Source: Bradyrhizobium sp. AZCC 1719 (GTDB taxonomy: Bacteria; Pseudomonadota; Alphaproteobacteria; Rhizobiales; Xanthobacteraceae). Taken from it: a stretch of 64,000 nt of DNA. The stretch's first letter is position 1, and each line of letters starts with the position of its first letter. The notes below the pieces were generated by a model, which was not told the origin of the DNA, did not search any database, and saw nothing but the letters and a program-made list of their open reading frames with translations. This document shows positions 50,484 to 60,407 of this stretch, one piece after another. The DNA is taken from positions 3,625,001-3,689,000 of the forward strand of contig NZ_JAZHRU010000001.1 in NCBI RefSeq assembly GCF_036924525.1. Reading direction: 5' to 3'. The translations under genes were made by a program, and so were the position numbers.

Positions 50484-51879
50484 ATGCATCGTCATATTTC
50501 ATTTTCATCACATCACGAATACAGATTTTATCAGGGTCCGTTTGCCTCCTGTGTCGCCAACGGTATTCAGGCCGTCAATTTTCTCGGTGATCGGTTCCTG
50601 AGAAAATATCGCCCACCGGCTGGGATCGAGGAGCTGTACAGGCACTCGGTCGACAGTGCCTTTTCTCCGACGGAAGACTTTCTGGTCACGGGGGCGCCGC
50701 ACGCATCCGCCTATTATCCCCGTGACTTTGCCTGGTTTTATCCCGACGTGCTCGATCCCGAGACCATCGTGGATTCCGAGGATGCTGTCCGCAGGGTTCG
50801 CTTGCTCGAAAAAAGCGTCCGGCTGATGCTTGAGGCCGTTCGCTCCAATGTCGTCACGACGACCATTGTTCCCGCAGGCCGCGATCGGTACATCGGCATC
50901 AATTACTTCTCGCTGCCGTCGGATACGCTGTTGGGCATCCTCGCGGGTCTGGAACAGATCGTGCGCGCGGACCAAAGGACATCTTCGTTTTTGGCGATGG
51001 CGCAGGGAGCCTATGCCGGCCGCTTGTTGCTTGGCGAGTATCGGAAGGACCTGGAGAAAGCGATATTTCAACTTGCCGGCTCGTTGCAGCCGTTCGACGA
51101 CAACGGCCTCACAGCTTTGCTTTGTGACGTAAACGCACCCCGTTCCGCGGCAACGGATACCCGCGCCGAGCGCCGGCGGTTCGTCACCAATGCATGCGTC
51201 TACGCGACTTTTGTGCGCGGCATACGTTTAGGGGTGATCGACCGGATCGAGCTGGAAGGACTGCTCGGACGCGAGCTTTCACAGTATAAAAAGGAGTTGC
51301 TCGGGCTGTTCGGCAAGCATGGCTATGTCAGGCATTCCCTGGATTCCAGGAGCGAACCGGGGGCGTCTTCCGTTGCGCTCGACTTCGTCAATGTGCACCA
51401 GGGATTTTGGGATCTGAGCGAGGCGGGCGAACGCGCGCTGTTTGCCGCCACGACGGATCTGATACTTGGCGAGCCGCGGTTTCGAATCCCGGACACATTT
51501 CACTTCCTGGTGTCCACGGATAACCCGCAGAACAAAGATGATCCACAAGATCGCGGCTCCGGCCTACCAGGGGCGTTCCTGCTGGCCGACGTTCAACGTC
51601 GAATTCGCCGATCGCATGCTGGAGTACGATGAATTTTCCGGCACCGACAAGTACCGGTCCTGCGCCCGCGATATTTTGAGGGATATCCGTACCGCGACCG
51701 AGACGCACGGCGGATATCAGGAACTGCTGTCGGAAAACGGCCTCAAGTATCGCACGTGGGCCTATCAGGGAGCCGTCGCGCACTCCTGGTTTCCCCGTTT
51801 CCTGACGGTCTGGAGGAGGGCATACGGGACCCCGCTGCTGAGCTGGAATTCGCAATCTCTCGAGGCGGCCTCTGCATAG
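50484..51879 (+). pseudogene. Frameshifted gene, alpha/alpha-barrel glycosidase-like protein
   Basis: The frame from ATG 50484 encodes HHEYRFYQGPFASCVANGIQ, then ASAYYPRDFAWFYPDVLD and runs on to FHFLVSTDNPQNK, then loses sense. Sense resumes one base later in another frame: MIHKIAAPAYQGRSCWPTFN then VEFADRMLEYDE and YRTWAYQGAVAHSWFPRFLT, ending at 51879. One extra A in the AAA run at 51534-51536 explains it; joined, the product is about 464 aa. The RDFAWFY and PTFNVEFADRM motifs and helix-rich make-up suggest a six-hairpin glycosidase-like fold, but I cannot name the family. Codon use is more relaxed and the flanks are AT-richer than neighbours, so recent acquisition is possible. Confidence 0.5.
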
Positions 51880-52067
51880 CGAGGCGATGCCCGGCGCCAG
51901 TACAGACAAGTTGTCGTTCAGCCCGTGGCAGGCACGCGCAATTGCGGTTTGCTTAGATAATGAGCAGGTGCCCGTCCAGAATGCGTTGGACGGAAAGCGC
52001 ACCGCCTCAGCATCGACAATCAACGAATTGAAACAACGATCAATTTTGCCGCCGTCGGCCGCCGGCC

Positions 52068-52085
52068 GCCATTGTACACAATGGC
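52068..52085. promoter_or_regulatory. Perfect 18-base palindrome before the amidohydrolase-permease operon
   Basis: GCCATTGTACACAATGGC is perfectly symmetric and lies 54 bases before the isochorismatase-family gene. The ATTGTACACAAT core looks like a GntR-type operator. No regulator gene is adjacent, so the binding protein would be encoded elsewhere. Confidence 0.6.
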
Positions 52086-52139
52086 ACGCGCTTTGCTTGA
52101 TTTCTCCCGAGGAGTTCTCTCGTTCGGGGCGCGTACGTC

Positions 52140-52850
52140 ATGGCGAACTCAACAAAGCTCGCAGCGGAGCCGCAGCCGATCGAGCTCGATTGGGCCGCGA
52201 CCGCGCTTCTCATCATCGACATGCAGCGCGATTTTATGGAGCCGGGCGGTTTTGGCGAGACGCTCGGCAACGATGTCAGCCAGCTTGCGCGCGCGGTGAA
52301 GCCGATCGCCGCCGTGCTGGAAGCGGCGCGCGCGGCCGGCATGCTGGTCATTCACACCCGCGAGGGCCATCTGCCCGATCTTTCCGACGCGCCGCCGGCC
52401 AAGGTCGAGCGCGGCGCGCCGTCCTTGCGCATCGGCGATCCCGGCCCGATGGGACGCATTCTCATTCGCGGCGAAGCCGGCCACGACATCATTCCCGAAC
52501 TCTATCCGCTCGACAGCGAGATCGTGATCGACAAGCCGGGTAAGGGCGCGTTCTACGCCACCGAGCTCGGCGACGTGCTGCAGCGCTACGGCATCGAGAA
52601 TCTTTTGGTATGCGGCGTCACCACTGAGGTCTGCGTCAACACCACCGTGCGCGAAGCCAACGACCGCGGCTATCGCTGCGTGGTGCTGGCGGATGGCTGT
52701 GCCTCCTATTTTCCCGAATTCCACGAGATGGGCCTGAAGATGATCAAGGCGCAGGGCGGCATCTTCGGCTGGGTTTCGGTTTCGGCCGCGGTGCTGGAGG
52801 CGCTTTTACCGGAGATTCCAACAACGGCAGTAGCGGGGGCATCACGATGA
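52140..52850 (+). CDS. Cysteine hydrolase, isochorismatase superfamily (biuret/ureidoacrylate amidohydrolase-like)
   Basis: Amidohydrolase of 236 aa. The triad is visible: Asp27 in [10 protein letters not shown], a Lys in [16 protein letters not shown] (132 or 135) and Cys165 in [17 protein letters not shown]. The [13 protein letters not shown] segment and N-terminal extension resemble the RutB/biuret hydrolase group, which cleave ureido-type amides. It is coupled by an ATGA overlap to an NCS2-type permease, suggesting an imported nitrogen-rich heterocycle or ureide as source. Exact substrate open. Confidence 0.88.
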   Translation: MANSTKLAAEPQPIELDWAATALLIIDMQRDFMEPGGFGETLGNDVSQLARAVKPIAAVLEAARAAGMLVIHTREGHLPDLSDAPPAKVERGAPSLRIGDPGPMGRILIRGEAGHDIIPELYPLDSEIVIDKPGKGAFYATELGDVLQRYGIENLLVCGVTTEVCVNTTVREANDRGYRCVVLADGCASYFPEFHEMGLKMIKAQGGIFGWVSVSAAVLEALLPEIPTTAVAGASR

Positions 52851-54499
52851 GCGCAACGGGGACATCAGGTACATCCACTTTCAAGCCGGCGCTATGGACG
52901 CCAGGCGACTGGAACGCCTTGTTCGGCTTCGGCACCAACATCCTGGTCAACATGCTAGTGCTGACCGGGCTGTTGCGCTTCGTGCTGAAGATGCCGGACA
53001 ATATCGTTTTCGGCCGCATCCTGCCGGCGCTCGGCCTGATGATGTGCCTCTCGACGTTCTATTACGCGTATCTCGCCTACAGGCTGGCGCAGAAGACCGG
53101 CCGCAATGACGTCTGCGCGCTGCCGTCCGGCGTCAGCGTGCCGCACATGTTCATCGTCACCTTCGTGATCATGCTGCCGATCACGCTCAAGACCGGTGAC
53201 CCCGTGAAGGGCTGGTCGGCCGGCCTGGTCTGGGTGTTCTTCCAGAGTTTTATTCTAATGATCGGCGGATTCATCGCGCCCTACATCCGGAAAATCACCC
53301 CGCGCGCGGCGCTGCTCGGCACGCTCGCCGGTGTCTCCGTCACCTTCATCTCGATGCGGCCGGCGCTGGAAATGTACATGACGCCGCAGATCGGCCTGAT
53401 CTGCTTCGCCATTATCCTGGTGAGCTGGTTCGGTGGCGTGAAATATCCGAAGGGTATTCCGGCGGGCCTCGTCGCCATTGCCGCCGGCATGCTCATCGCC
53501 TGGGGATCGAACCTGTTCGGCCTCGGGCTCGGCGGGTTGAGCCTGAAGGGCCTCAGTGATGCCTTTGCCAATTTCGGCTTCTCGGTGCCATTGCCGGCCT
53601 TCGGCCATGTGTTCTCCGGCTTCGAATTCCTCGGCATCATCCTGGTAACCGCGATCCCGTTCGGCATCTACGACCTCGTCGAAGCCATGGACAATGTCGA
53701 AAGCGCGGAAGCGGCCGGCGACGAATATCCGACCACGCGCGTGCTGACCGCCGACGGCGTCGTCAGCCTGATCGGCTGCCTGATGGGCAATCCCTTCATC
53801 AACGATGTTTATATCGGCCATCCCGGCTGGAAAGCGATGGGCGGGCGTATCGGCTATTCGGCCGCGACCGGCATCATGGTGGTGCTGCTGTCGTGGTTCG
53901 GCATCATCTCGGTGCTGCTGGCGCTGGTGCCCGTGGTCGCGATCTCGCCGATCTTGCTCTATATCGGCATGCTGATCGGCGCGCAGGCGTTCCAGACCAC
54001 GCCGCTCAAGCACGCTCCCGCGATCGTGCTGGCGCTGACACCGCATCTCGCGGCGTGGGCGAAGCTGCAGATCGACACCATGCTCGGTGCGAGCATGGCT
54101 GCGGCGCAAACCGTCGGCGGTCTCGCCGCCGACAAGGTCGATGCGGTCAAGACGGCCGCCATATCAGCGCTGCCCCAACAGGGCGTGCTCTATCCCGGGC
54201 TGGAAGTGATGGGCGGCGGCTCGATCCTCACCGGCCTCGTGCTCGGCGCAATCGGCGTGTTCGTGATCGAACGCGACTTCATGAAGGCGTCGGCGTTCGC
54301 ACTGGCCGGCGCCATCATGACCTATTTCGGCTTCATGCACGGCGAAGCCGTCGGCATCGGTGGTGGTCTCGGCGTCACGCCGGGGGTGGCGCTGGCCTAT
54401 GCCGTGATGGCGGCGGGACTGTTTGCGCTGGCGAAGACCAGAGCGAGTGTTGCCTATGGCGCGCGTCCGGAAGTGCCCGCCGCAGCTCCGGCGGAGTGA
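52847..54499 (+). CDS. NCS2/xanthine-uracil permease-like membrane transporter
   Basis: Polytopic membrane protein, 550 aa, of the nucleobase transporter superfamily in a divergent branch. Segments: [20 protein letters not shown], the conserved half-helix [40 protein letters not shown] with the Asp/Glu equivalents of the substrate site, and [20 protein letters not shown]. About twelve hydrophobic stretches are seen. Coupled to the amidohydrolase upstream. Likely imports the amidohydrolase substrate or its precursor; a purine, pyrimidine or related compound is guessed from the family. Confidence 0.82.
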   Translation: MSATGTSGTSTFKPALWTPGDWNALFGFGTNILVNMLVLTGLLRFVLKMPDNIVFGRILPALGLMMCLSTFYYAYLAYRLAQKTGRNDVCALPSGVSVPHMFIVTFVIMLPITLKTGDPVKGWSAGLVWVFFQSFILMIGGFIAPYIRKITPRAALLGTLAGVSVTFISMRPALEMYMTPQIGLICFAIILVSWFGGVKYPKGIPAGLVAIAAGMLIAWGSNLFGLGLGGLSLKGLSDAFANFGFSVPLPAFGHVFSGFEFLGIILVTAIPFGIYDLVEAMDNVESAEAAGDEYPTTRVLTADGVVSLIGCLMGNPFINDVYIGHPGWKAMGGRIGYSAATGIMVVLLSWFGIISVLLALVPVVAISPILLYIGMLIGAQAFQTTPLKHAPAIVLALTPHLAAWAKLQIDTMLGASMAAAQTVGGLAADKVDAVKTAAISALPQQGVLYPGLEVMGGGSILTGLVLGAIGVFVIERDFMKASAFALAGAIMTYFGFMHGEAVGIGGGLGVTPGVALAYAVMAAGLFALAKTRASVAYGARPEVPAAAPAE

Positions 54500-54500
54500 G

Positions 54501-54648
54501 CTCTCTCCCCTCATGGTGAGGAGCGCCAACGGGTCGCGCGAATGCGCGCCCGATGACAGGCTCCGCGCGTCTCGAACCATGAGGCCACAGGCGGGGCCTT
54601 CATCCTTCGAGACGCCACTTCGCGGCTCCTCAGGATGAGGGGAGAGAG
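54501..54648. repeat. Intergenic palindromic repeat with 14-base perfect terminal inverts
   Basis: CTCTCTCCCCTCAT (54501-54514) is repeated inverted as ATGAGGGGAGAGAG (54635-54648). Inner words TCTCGAACCATGAGGCC and GGCCTTCATCCTTCGAGA match the element at 9716-9821 in the other orientation. It lies between two convergent genes. Confidence 0.8.
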
Positions 54649-54663
54649 CGACGCTGTCGATAT

Positions 54664-55518
54664 CTATCCCTTCACGAACACCAGCATCGTGCCATTGCCC
54701 TCGGCCGGCGGCACCACCACACCGTCGGCGCTCTTCACGCCGACAGCGCCGAGCGCCTTTTCCGCCGCCGCGAGATCGGCCGCGATCACAAGCCCCGCGC
54801 CGCCGCGCTCGGGCAGCCCCGCCAGCGGGACGTCAGGGTAGCGTGTGCCGAGCTGGGTCTTTGTCAGGAATATGAAATCGGCGCGGTCGCCGCCCGAGGG
54901 GACCGCAATGACGCCGTCCGGTTCGACCCGTGCCTCACGATCGATCATGCTCGCGAGCTGCGCGGCGTCATCCGCCGGCTCCGGGGTGACGATCAGCACC
55001 TCCTTCAGGCGCTTGGCGCCATTGGCATGCTTCATCAGTTCGGGAATCCAAACCGTCTCGCGCGTCTTGTGCTGGCAGGCAAACATGCGCACGCCGCCGG
55101 GCGCTTCCGCCGTCGGCCATTGGAAGGTGCGAAACTTGGCCGCGGATACCGTGCCATCGGGCATCGTCACGGGACGTTCGAAATCGGTCGGTCCAATCGG
55201 CGGATAGCCGCGCGCGCGAATTTCTTCCGCGCCTTCGGCGGAATCCACCGCCGTGAACGCGATGCGCTCGATGCCTTCACCATTCTTCTCCAGATACGTC
55301 CGCGCCGGAGCATTATGTTCTGTCGGCGTCAGCACGCCGAGCAATTCCATATAGTCGGGATCGAACATGATGGTGTAGTTGCCCGATCCCATATGTGCGC
55401 TGTGGGTGCCGCGCGGCGACACGGTGAAGCCGAGCCGCTTGTAGTTTTCGGCGGCTTTGTCGAGATTTTTCACCATGACCACGGCGTGATCGATTCCGAT
55501 GATGTTTTTGAGTGCCAC
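54664..55518 (-). CDS. VOC (glyoxalase/dioxygenase superfamily) protein
   Basis: A 284-aa protein of the vicinal-oxygen-chelate fold with a glyoxalase-like N-terminal module, GIDHAVVMVKNLDKAAENYK then RLGFTVSPRGTH, of the Glyoxalase_3 type. His in GIDHAV and Glu in PDYMELLGVLTP are candidate metal ligands. A second module follows (residues about 150-280, CQHKTRETVWIPELMKHANG). GTG start at 55518 after GGGAAC. Divergent from the FAD oxidase gene 70 bases away. No specific reaction recognised. Confidence 0.85.
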   Translation of the reverse strand: MALKNIIGIDHAVVMVKNLDKAAENYKRLGFTVSPRGTHSAHMGSGNYTIMFDPDYMELLGVLTPTEHNAPARTYLEKNGEGIERIAFTAVDSAEGAEEIRARGYPPIGPTDFERPVTMPDGTVSAAKFRTFQWPTAEAPGGVRMFACQHKTRETVWIPELMKHANGAKRLKEVLIVTPEPADDAAQLASMIDREARVEPDGVIAVPSGGDRADFIFLTKTQLGTRYPDVPLAGLPERGGAGLVIAADLAAAEKALGAVGVKSADGVVVPPAEGNGTMLVFVKG

Positions 55519-55588
55519 TCTTTTGTTCCCTGAGGCTCGTTAGCGGTCTAAGCTAATCCGAACGATCAGTTGCCTGCAAGAAAGGATC

Positions 55589-56896
55589 ATGATGAACACG
55601 AGCAACGTCCGCTGGCCCGATTCACTATGGGCGGCCGTGACGCCATCGGGGCCTGATTTACCGGAACTGATCGGCTCGCAGCAGGCCGACGTGATCGTGA
55701 TCGGCGGAGGCTTCACCGGGCTTTCCACCGCGCTGCATCTGCGCGAAGTGGGCGTCGATGTCGCGATTGTCGAAGCCGCGGAGCCGGGCTGGGGTGCATC
55801 GGGCCGCAACAATGGCCAGGTGATCCCGACGCTGTCGCGGCCCGATCCGGAAGATATCATCGCAAAGCACGGCGAGGCGGGAGAACGGTTCGTCGGCATG
55901 TTGCGCGACAGCGCTTCTTATCTCTTCGACGTGACAAGGCGCTATAACATCGAGGCCGAAGGGGAGCAGGCCGGCTGGGTTCAGCCCGTGCATTCGCCCG
56001 GCCGCATCAAGATCGCGGAACGGCGGGTGCGGCAGTGGTCGAAGTTCGGTGCGCCCGTTGAGTTGTTGTCGCGCGAGCAGACGCGCGACATGCTCGGCTC
56101 CGATGCATGGTTCGGCGGCTTCTGGAACAGAAGCGGCGGCCACATCAATCCGCTGGCACTGGCCCGTGGCCTCGCGCGCACCGTGCTCGGCCTCGGCGCG
56201 CGCATTTACGCGCGTTCGCCGGCGGAGAGTTTTGAGCGCCGGGGCGACCGCTGGGTGGTTAAGACGGCGAAGGGGGAAGTTTCCGGCCGCGCGCTTGTCG
56301 TGGCGAGCAATGCCTATAGCGGCGAGTTCTCCAAATCGCTGGTGCCTGAGATTGCGCGCGAGGTGATGCCGGTGCTGTCGTGGCAGATGGCGACGCAACC
56401 GTTGTCGGACAACGTCCGCAACACCATCATCCCCGGCCGGCAGGCGATGTCGGATACCCATGGCGAACTCTACTTCGCGCGCTATGACGCGCGAAACCGC
56501 CTCGTCACCGGCGGCGCGGTGATCGGCCCCGGCAACAAGGAGGAGCGGATCAAGGCGCGCGTCACCGAGCGCCTGCAGCGGCTGTGGCCGCAGATCGGCG
56601 AGGTCTCGTTCGATTATGTCTGGAACGGCTATGTCGGCATGACCACGGATTTCCTGCCGCGCATCCATCGGCTTGGTCCCAACGCCTATGGCTGGACCGG
56701 CTGCAACGGCCGCGCCGTGTCGCTGACGATGCCTCTTGGCAACGAACTCGCAAAGGCCGTCCGCGGCGTGCCGGAGAGCGAGCTGGCACTTCCGTTCACC
56801 GAGCCGGTGCCGATCATCGCGCACGGCATTTTGCGCAAGCTGGCGCCGCTGATGCTGCTGGTCTACCGCCGGCGAGATGCCAGGGAGATGGCGTGA
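55589..56896 (+). CDS. FAD-dependent amino acid/amine oxidoreductase (DAO family)
   Basis: DAO-superfamily oxidase of 435 aa, similar in length and start to gamma-glutamylputrescine oxidase (PuuB). VRWPDSLWAAVTP near the N-terminus, then the FAD site VIVIGGGFTGLSTALHLREV, and WGASGRNNGQVIPTLSR are marks of that group. GGHINPLALARGLA and YGWTGCNGRAVSLTMPLG complete the FAD/substrate region. It probably oxidises a secondary or primary amine to imine and peroxide. The oligopeptide-type ABC operon is convergent with it 46 bases on. Confidence 0.9.
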   Translation: MMNTSNVRWPDSLWAAVTPSGPDLPELIGSQQADVIVIGGGFTGLSTALHLREVGVDVAIVEAAEPGWGASGRNNGQVIPTLSRPDPEDIIAKHGEAGERFVGMLRDSASYLFDVTRRYNIEAEGEQAGWVQPVHSPGRIKIAERRVRQWSKFGAPVELLSREQTRDMLGSDAWFGGFWNRSGGHINPLALARGLARTVLGLGARIYARSPAESFERRGDRWVVKTAKGEVSGRALVVASNAYSGEFSKSLVPEIAREVMPVLSWQMATQPLSDNVRNTIIPGRQAMSDTHGELYFARYDARNRLVTGGAVIGPGNKEERIKARVTERLQRLWPQIGEVSFDYVWNGYVGMTTDFLPRIHRLGPNAYGWTGCNGRAVSLTMPLGNELAKAVRGVPESELALPFTEPVPIIAHGILRKLAPLMLLVYRRRDAREMA

Positions 56897-56942
56897 TCTT
56901 CTCCCTCTTCCCCGCGAACAGCCGCAAGGGGGGAGGGAGCTA

Positions 56943-58574
56943 CTACACCGCCTCCGTGTCGTGCTCCCTCGCGAATTCCCCGCCCGGGATGGAATCGAGC
57001 AGCGCGCGCGTATACGGATGCTGCGGGTTGCCGAACACCTCTGCAGCCAGCCCGTGCTCCACCACCTCGCCATCCTTCATCACCGCGACGAGGTCGCAGA
57101 TTTGCGCCGCCACGCGCAGATCATGGGTGATGAAGACGATCGAAAGCCCGAGCCGCGTCCGCAATTCGGCGAGGAGCTTTAACACCTGCGCCTGCACGGA
57201 AACGTCCAGCGCCGACACCGGCTCGTCCGCCACCAGCACGTCCGGCTTCAGCGCCAAGGCACGGGCGAGGCCGATGCGCTGGCGCTGGCCGCCGGAGAAT
57301 TCGTGCGGATAGCGGTCGCCGGCCGAAGGATCCAGTCCGACCAGTGCGAACAGCTCCTTGGCGTGCGCGATGGCTTCCGCCCGCGGCGTGCCGTGCACGG
57401 TTGGCCCCTGCGCCACCAATTCCGCCGCCTTGCGGCGCGGGTTGAGCGAGGCGAACGGGTCCTGAAACACCATCTGGATATGCCGCGTCTCGCGACGCAC
57501 CTCTTCGCGCGGCATTTTCGCCCAGTCGCTGCCGTCGAGCACGATCGATCCCGTATCCGGATCGATCAGCCGCACGATGCAGCGCGCCAGCGTCGATTTG
57601 CCCGAGCCGGATTCGCCGACAATGCCGAGCGTCGCCCCGCGTGGCAGATTGAGCGACACGTTCTTCACGGCCGCCGTCACCCGCGCGCCGCGCCCGAGAA
57701 AGCCACCGGTGCGATAGGTCTTCGAGACATCGGTGATCGTCAGGATGTTGTCAGAGGCAAGTGCCCGCGGGGGAGGCGCGTTCAGTGGTGGCACCGCGGC
57801 AATGAGCTGTTTGGTATAGGCGTGCTGTGGATGGTGCAGCACGTCGGAAGCCGTACCCTGTTCGACGATGACGCCGTGCTGCATCACCACCACGCGGTCG
57901 GCGATCTCGGCGACCACGCCGAAATCATGGGTGATGAACATGACTGCGGTCCTGCGGCGCTGCTGCAGGTCGCGGATCAGTTTTAATATCTGCGCCTGCG
58001 TCGTGACGTCGAGCGCCGTCGTCGGCTCGTCGGCAATCAGGAGTTTCGGATCGAGCGCCAGCGCCATCGCGATCATGGCCCGTTGGCGCTGCCCGCCGGA
58101 TAGCTCATGCGGGTAGGCCTTTGCCGCCAGCTTCGGATCGGGAATGCGGACGTCGGCGAGCAGGGCCAACACTTTCGCGCCGATCTCGGCCTTCGACAAT
58201 TCGGTATGGATCGAGAACATCTCGGCGATCTGGTCGCCGATGGTGCGCAGCGGATTGAGCGCCGTCATCGGCTCCTGGAAGATCATGGCAATGCCGGCGC
58301 CGCGGACCTCGCGCATTTCAGCAACCGAAGCTGCGCAGAGGTCGCGGCCCTCGAATAGCATCCGGCCGCCATCGATCGTCACCTCATTGGGCAACAGCCG
58401 CATGATCGCATTCGCCATCATCGACTTGCCGGAGCCGGATTCGCCGACCACGCAGAGGATCTCGTTGGAAGCGATTTCCAGCGACACGCCCGATAGCGCA
58501 TGCGCTCTATCCGCGCCGCCGGGGAGGCGGACGCTCAAGCGATCGAGCGAGAGGATGGTCTCGTGCTCGCTCAT
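56943..58574 (-). CDS. Dipeptide/oligopeptide ABC transporter, fused ATP-binding protein (DppD-DppF type)
   Basis: Two ATPase domains in one 543-aa chain. First domain: Walker A VVGESGSGKSMMANAIMRL, signature HELSGGQRQRAMIAMALALD, Walker B LLIADEPTTALD. Second domain from about residue 280: Walker A IVGESGSGKSTLARCIVRL, signature HEFSGGQRQRIGLARALALK, Walker B VLVADEPVSALD. After the first domain lies the peptide-transporter segment PQHAYTKQLIAAVPPL. Powers the importer whose permeases and binding protein lie upstream. Start overlaps the DppC-like stop as ATGA. Confidence 0.95.
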   Translation of the reverse strand: MSEHETILSLDRLSVRLPGGADRAHALSGVSLEIASNEILCVVGESGSGKSMMANAIMRLLPNEVTIDGGRMLFEGRDLCAASVAEMREVRGAGIAMIFQEPMTALNPLRTIGDQIAEMFSIHTELSKAEIGAKVLALLADVRIPDPKLAAKAYPHELSGGQRQRAMIAMALALDPKLLIADEPTTALDVTTQAQILKLIRDLQQRRRTAVMFITHDFGVVAEIADRVVVMQHGVIVEQGTASDVLHHPQHAYTKQLIAAVPPLNAPPPRALASDNILTITDVSKTYRTGGFLGRGARVTAAVKNVSLNLPRGATLGIVGESGSGKSTLARCIVRLIDPDTGSIVLDGSDWAKMPREEVRRETRHIQMVFQDPFASLNPRRKAAELVAQGPTVHGTPRAEAIAHAKELFALVGLDPSAGDRYPHEFSGGQRQRIGLARALALKPDVLVADEPVSALDVSVQAQVLKLLAELRTRLGLSIVFITHDLRVAAQICDLVAVMKDGEVVEHGLAAEVFGNPQHPYTRALLDSIPGGEFAREHDTEAV

Positions 58575-59401
58575 CGGCCTTTCAGCCTCGGATTGAGCGC
58601 ATCATTGAGGCCCTGGCCGACCAGCGACACCGCGAGCACGGTAACGAGGATGGCGATGCCGGGGATTGCCGAGACGTACCATTGCACCCGCAGCACATCG
58701 CGGCCGAGGCCGATCAGATTGCCCCAGGACGCCACGTTCGGATCCGACAGCCGCAGGAAAGCGAGCGCGCTTTCGAGCAGGATCGCGACCGCCATCACGA
58801 CGCTTGCGTAGACGATGACGGGCGGCAGCGCATTGGGCAGGATCTCGCCGAAAATGAGCTGGATATTCTTCATGCCGAGTGTCCGCCCGGCCTGGACGAA
58901 CTCGCGGTTACGCAGCGACAAAAATTCCGCGCGGGTCAGCCGCGCCGGCGCAGGCCACGACACTACGCCGACGGCGATGGTGACCGTCGTCAAGGTCGAG
59001 CCGAACACCGCGACCAGTACCAAGAGCAGCACGAAGTTCGGCAGCGTCTGGAACGCTTCGGTGATCCGCATCAAGACATTGTCGACCCAGCCGCCGTGAT
59101 AGCCGGCGAAAGCGCCGACGAGAATGCCGATCAGGATCGCGATAGCGGTTGCGACGCCGCCGATCAAAAGCGATATCCGCGCGCCGTAGAAGATCTGCGC
59201 GGCGATATCGCGTCCCGAATTGTCGGTGCCGAGCAGGAAGCGCGGGTTGGAGAACGGCCAGACCAGCGGCCGGCCGGCGAGCGCCAGCGGATCGCGCGGG
59301 TAGAACCAGCCGGCGGAAATCGCCATCGCGATCACGATCAGGAGCAGGATCAGGCCTGCGACCGCGGCGGGACTTCGGAAGTAGCGCTTGACCGCGTCCA
59401 T
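58571..59401 (-). CDS. Dipeptide/oligopeptide ABC transporter permease (DppC-like)
   Basis: Permease of 276 aa from the ATG at 59401 (MDAVKRYFRSPAAVAGLILL). RFLLGTDNSGRDIAAQIFYG then ARISLLIGGVATA is the hallmark of DppC/OppC proteins, and the ATPase-docking loop is EFVQAGRTLGMKNIQLIFGE then ILPNALPPVIVYA. An alternative upstream start adds 14 basic residues overlapping the DppB gene. Four bases from DppB. Confidence 0.94.
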   Translation of the reverse strand: MDAVKRYFRSPAAVAGLILLLIVIAMAISAGWFYPRDPLALAGRPLVWPFSNPRFLLGTDNSGRDIAAQIFYGARISLLIGGVATAIAILIGILVGAFAGYHGGWVDNVLMRITEAFQTLPNFVLLLVLVAVFGSTLTTVTIAVGVVSWPAPARLTRAEFLSLRNREFVQAGRTLGMKNIQLIFGEILPNALPPVIVYASVVMAVAILLESALAFLRLSDPNVASWGNLIGLGRDVLRVQWYVSAIPGIAILVTVLAVSLVGQGLNDALNPRLKGR

Positions 59402-59405
59402 GGCG

Positions 59406-60383
59406 TCAGCCCTCCGCCGTGATGCGCGGATCGAGCCGCGCATAGATGAGGTCGACGACGAAGTTTACGGTGATGACGAGCAGCGCCGAGACGAAGACGA
59501 TGCCAAGCAAGGTATTGAGGTCGCGCTGCACCACAGACTCGTAGGCAAGCCGCCCGAGCCCCGGCAACGAGAACACGCTTTCGACCACCACCGATCCGCC
59601 CAGCATGGTGCCGGCCTGCAGCCCGATCAGCGTCACCATCGGCAACAGCGCATTGCGCAGCACGTGCCGCGTCACCACGCGGGTCTCGTCGAGGCCCTTT
59701 GCGCGCGCGGTGCGGACGTAATCGAGATTGAGAACCTCCAGCATCGAAGCGCGCATGATACGAAGATAAATGGCGAGAAAGATCAGCCCGAGGGTGAGCG
59801 TCGGCAGCACCAGATGGCTCGCGATATCGAGCACGCGCCCGATGCCGGTCCGCATCGTCCCGATATCCTCGAAACCGCCGGGCGGAAGCCATTGCAGATA
59901 GACCGAGAACACGACAATGGCCATCAGGCCGAACCAGAACGAGGGCGTGGCGTAGAAGATCAGGCCAAGCGTGGAGATCAGCGTATCCGGCCAGCGGTTG
60001 ACGCCACGTGCGGCGATCACGCCGAACACCAGGCCGAAGAAGAACGCAAACGACAGCGACGCGGTCATCAAAAGGATCGTCGGCGGCAGCCTTTCCAGGA
60101 TGACCGAGGCCACCGGCTTGCCGTAGATCGAGGAAAAGCCGAGGTCGAGCCGCACCAGCCGCCAGAGGTAATTGCCGAGCTGGGCCGGGATCGAGAGGTC
60201 GAGCCCATAGAATTTGCGCAGTTCCTTGGCGGTCGCGGCATCGCCGCCGCCCATCTGCGCCATCATGGCGTCGACGGTGTCGCCCGGTGCGAACTGCAGC
60301 AGCAGGAACACGCCGATCAGGATCAGGATCAAGGTCGGGATCGAGGCGGCAAGCCGCCGCCCCGCAAGGCTCAGAATGCGCAT
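59406..60383 (-). CDS. Dipeptide/oligopeptide ABC transporter permease (DppB-like)
   Basis: Permease of 325 aa, six hydrophobic segments. RRLAASIPTLILILIGVFLL and LQFAPGDTVDAMM open the protein as in DppB/OppB, and DYVRTARAKGLDETRVVTRH then VLRNALLPMVTLI is the EAA docking loop. GGSVVVESVFSLPGLGRLAY near the C-terminus is a further hallmark. 24 bases after the binding-protein stop. Confidence 0.95.
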   Translation of the reverse strand: MRILSLAGRRLAASIPTLILILIGVFLLLQFAPGDTVDAMMAQMGGGDAATAKELRKFYGLDLSIPAQLGNYLWRLVRLDLGFSSIYGKPVASVILERLPPTILLMTASLSFAFFFGLVFGVIAARGVNRWPDTLISTLGLIFYATPSFWFGLMAIVVFSVYLQWLPPGGFEDIGTMRTGIGRVLDIASHLVLPTLTLGLIFLAIYLRIMRASMLEVLNLDYVRTARAKGLDETRVVTRHVLRNALLPMVTLIGLQAGTMLGGSVVVESVFSLPGLGRLAYESVVQRDLNTLLGIVFVSALLVITVNFVVDLIYARLDPRITAEG

Positions 60384-60407
60384 AGACCTATCTTGGCGGA
60401 TATCGGC

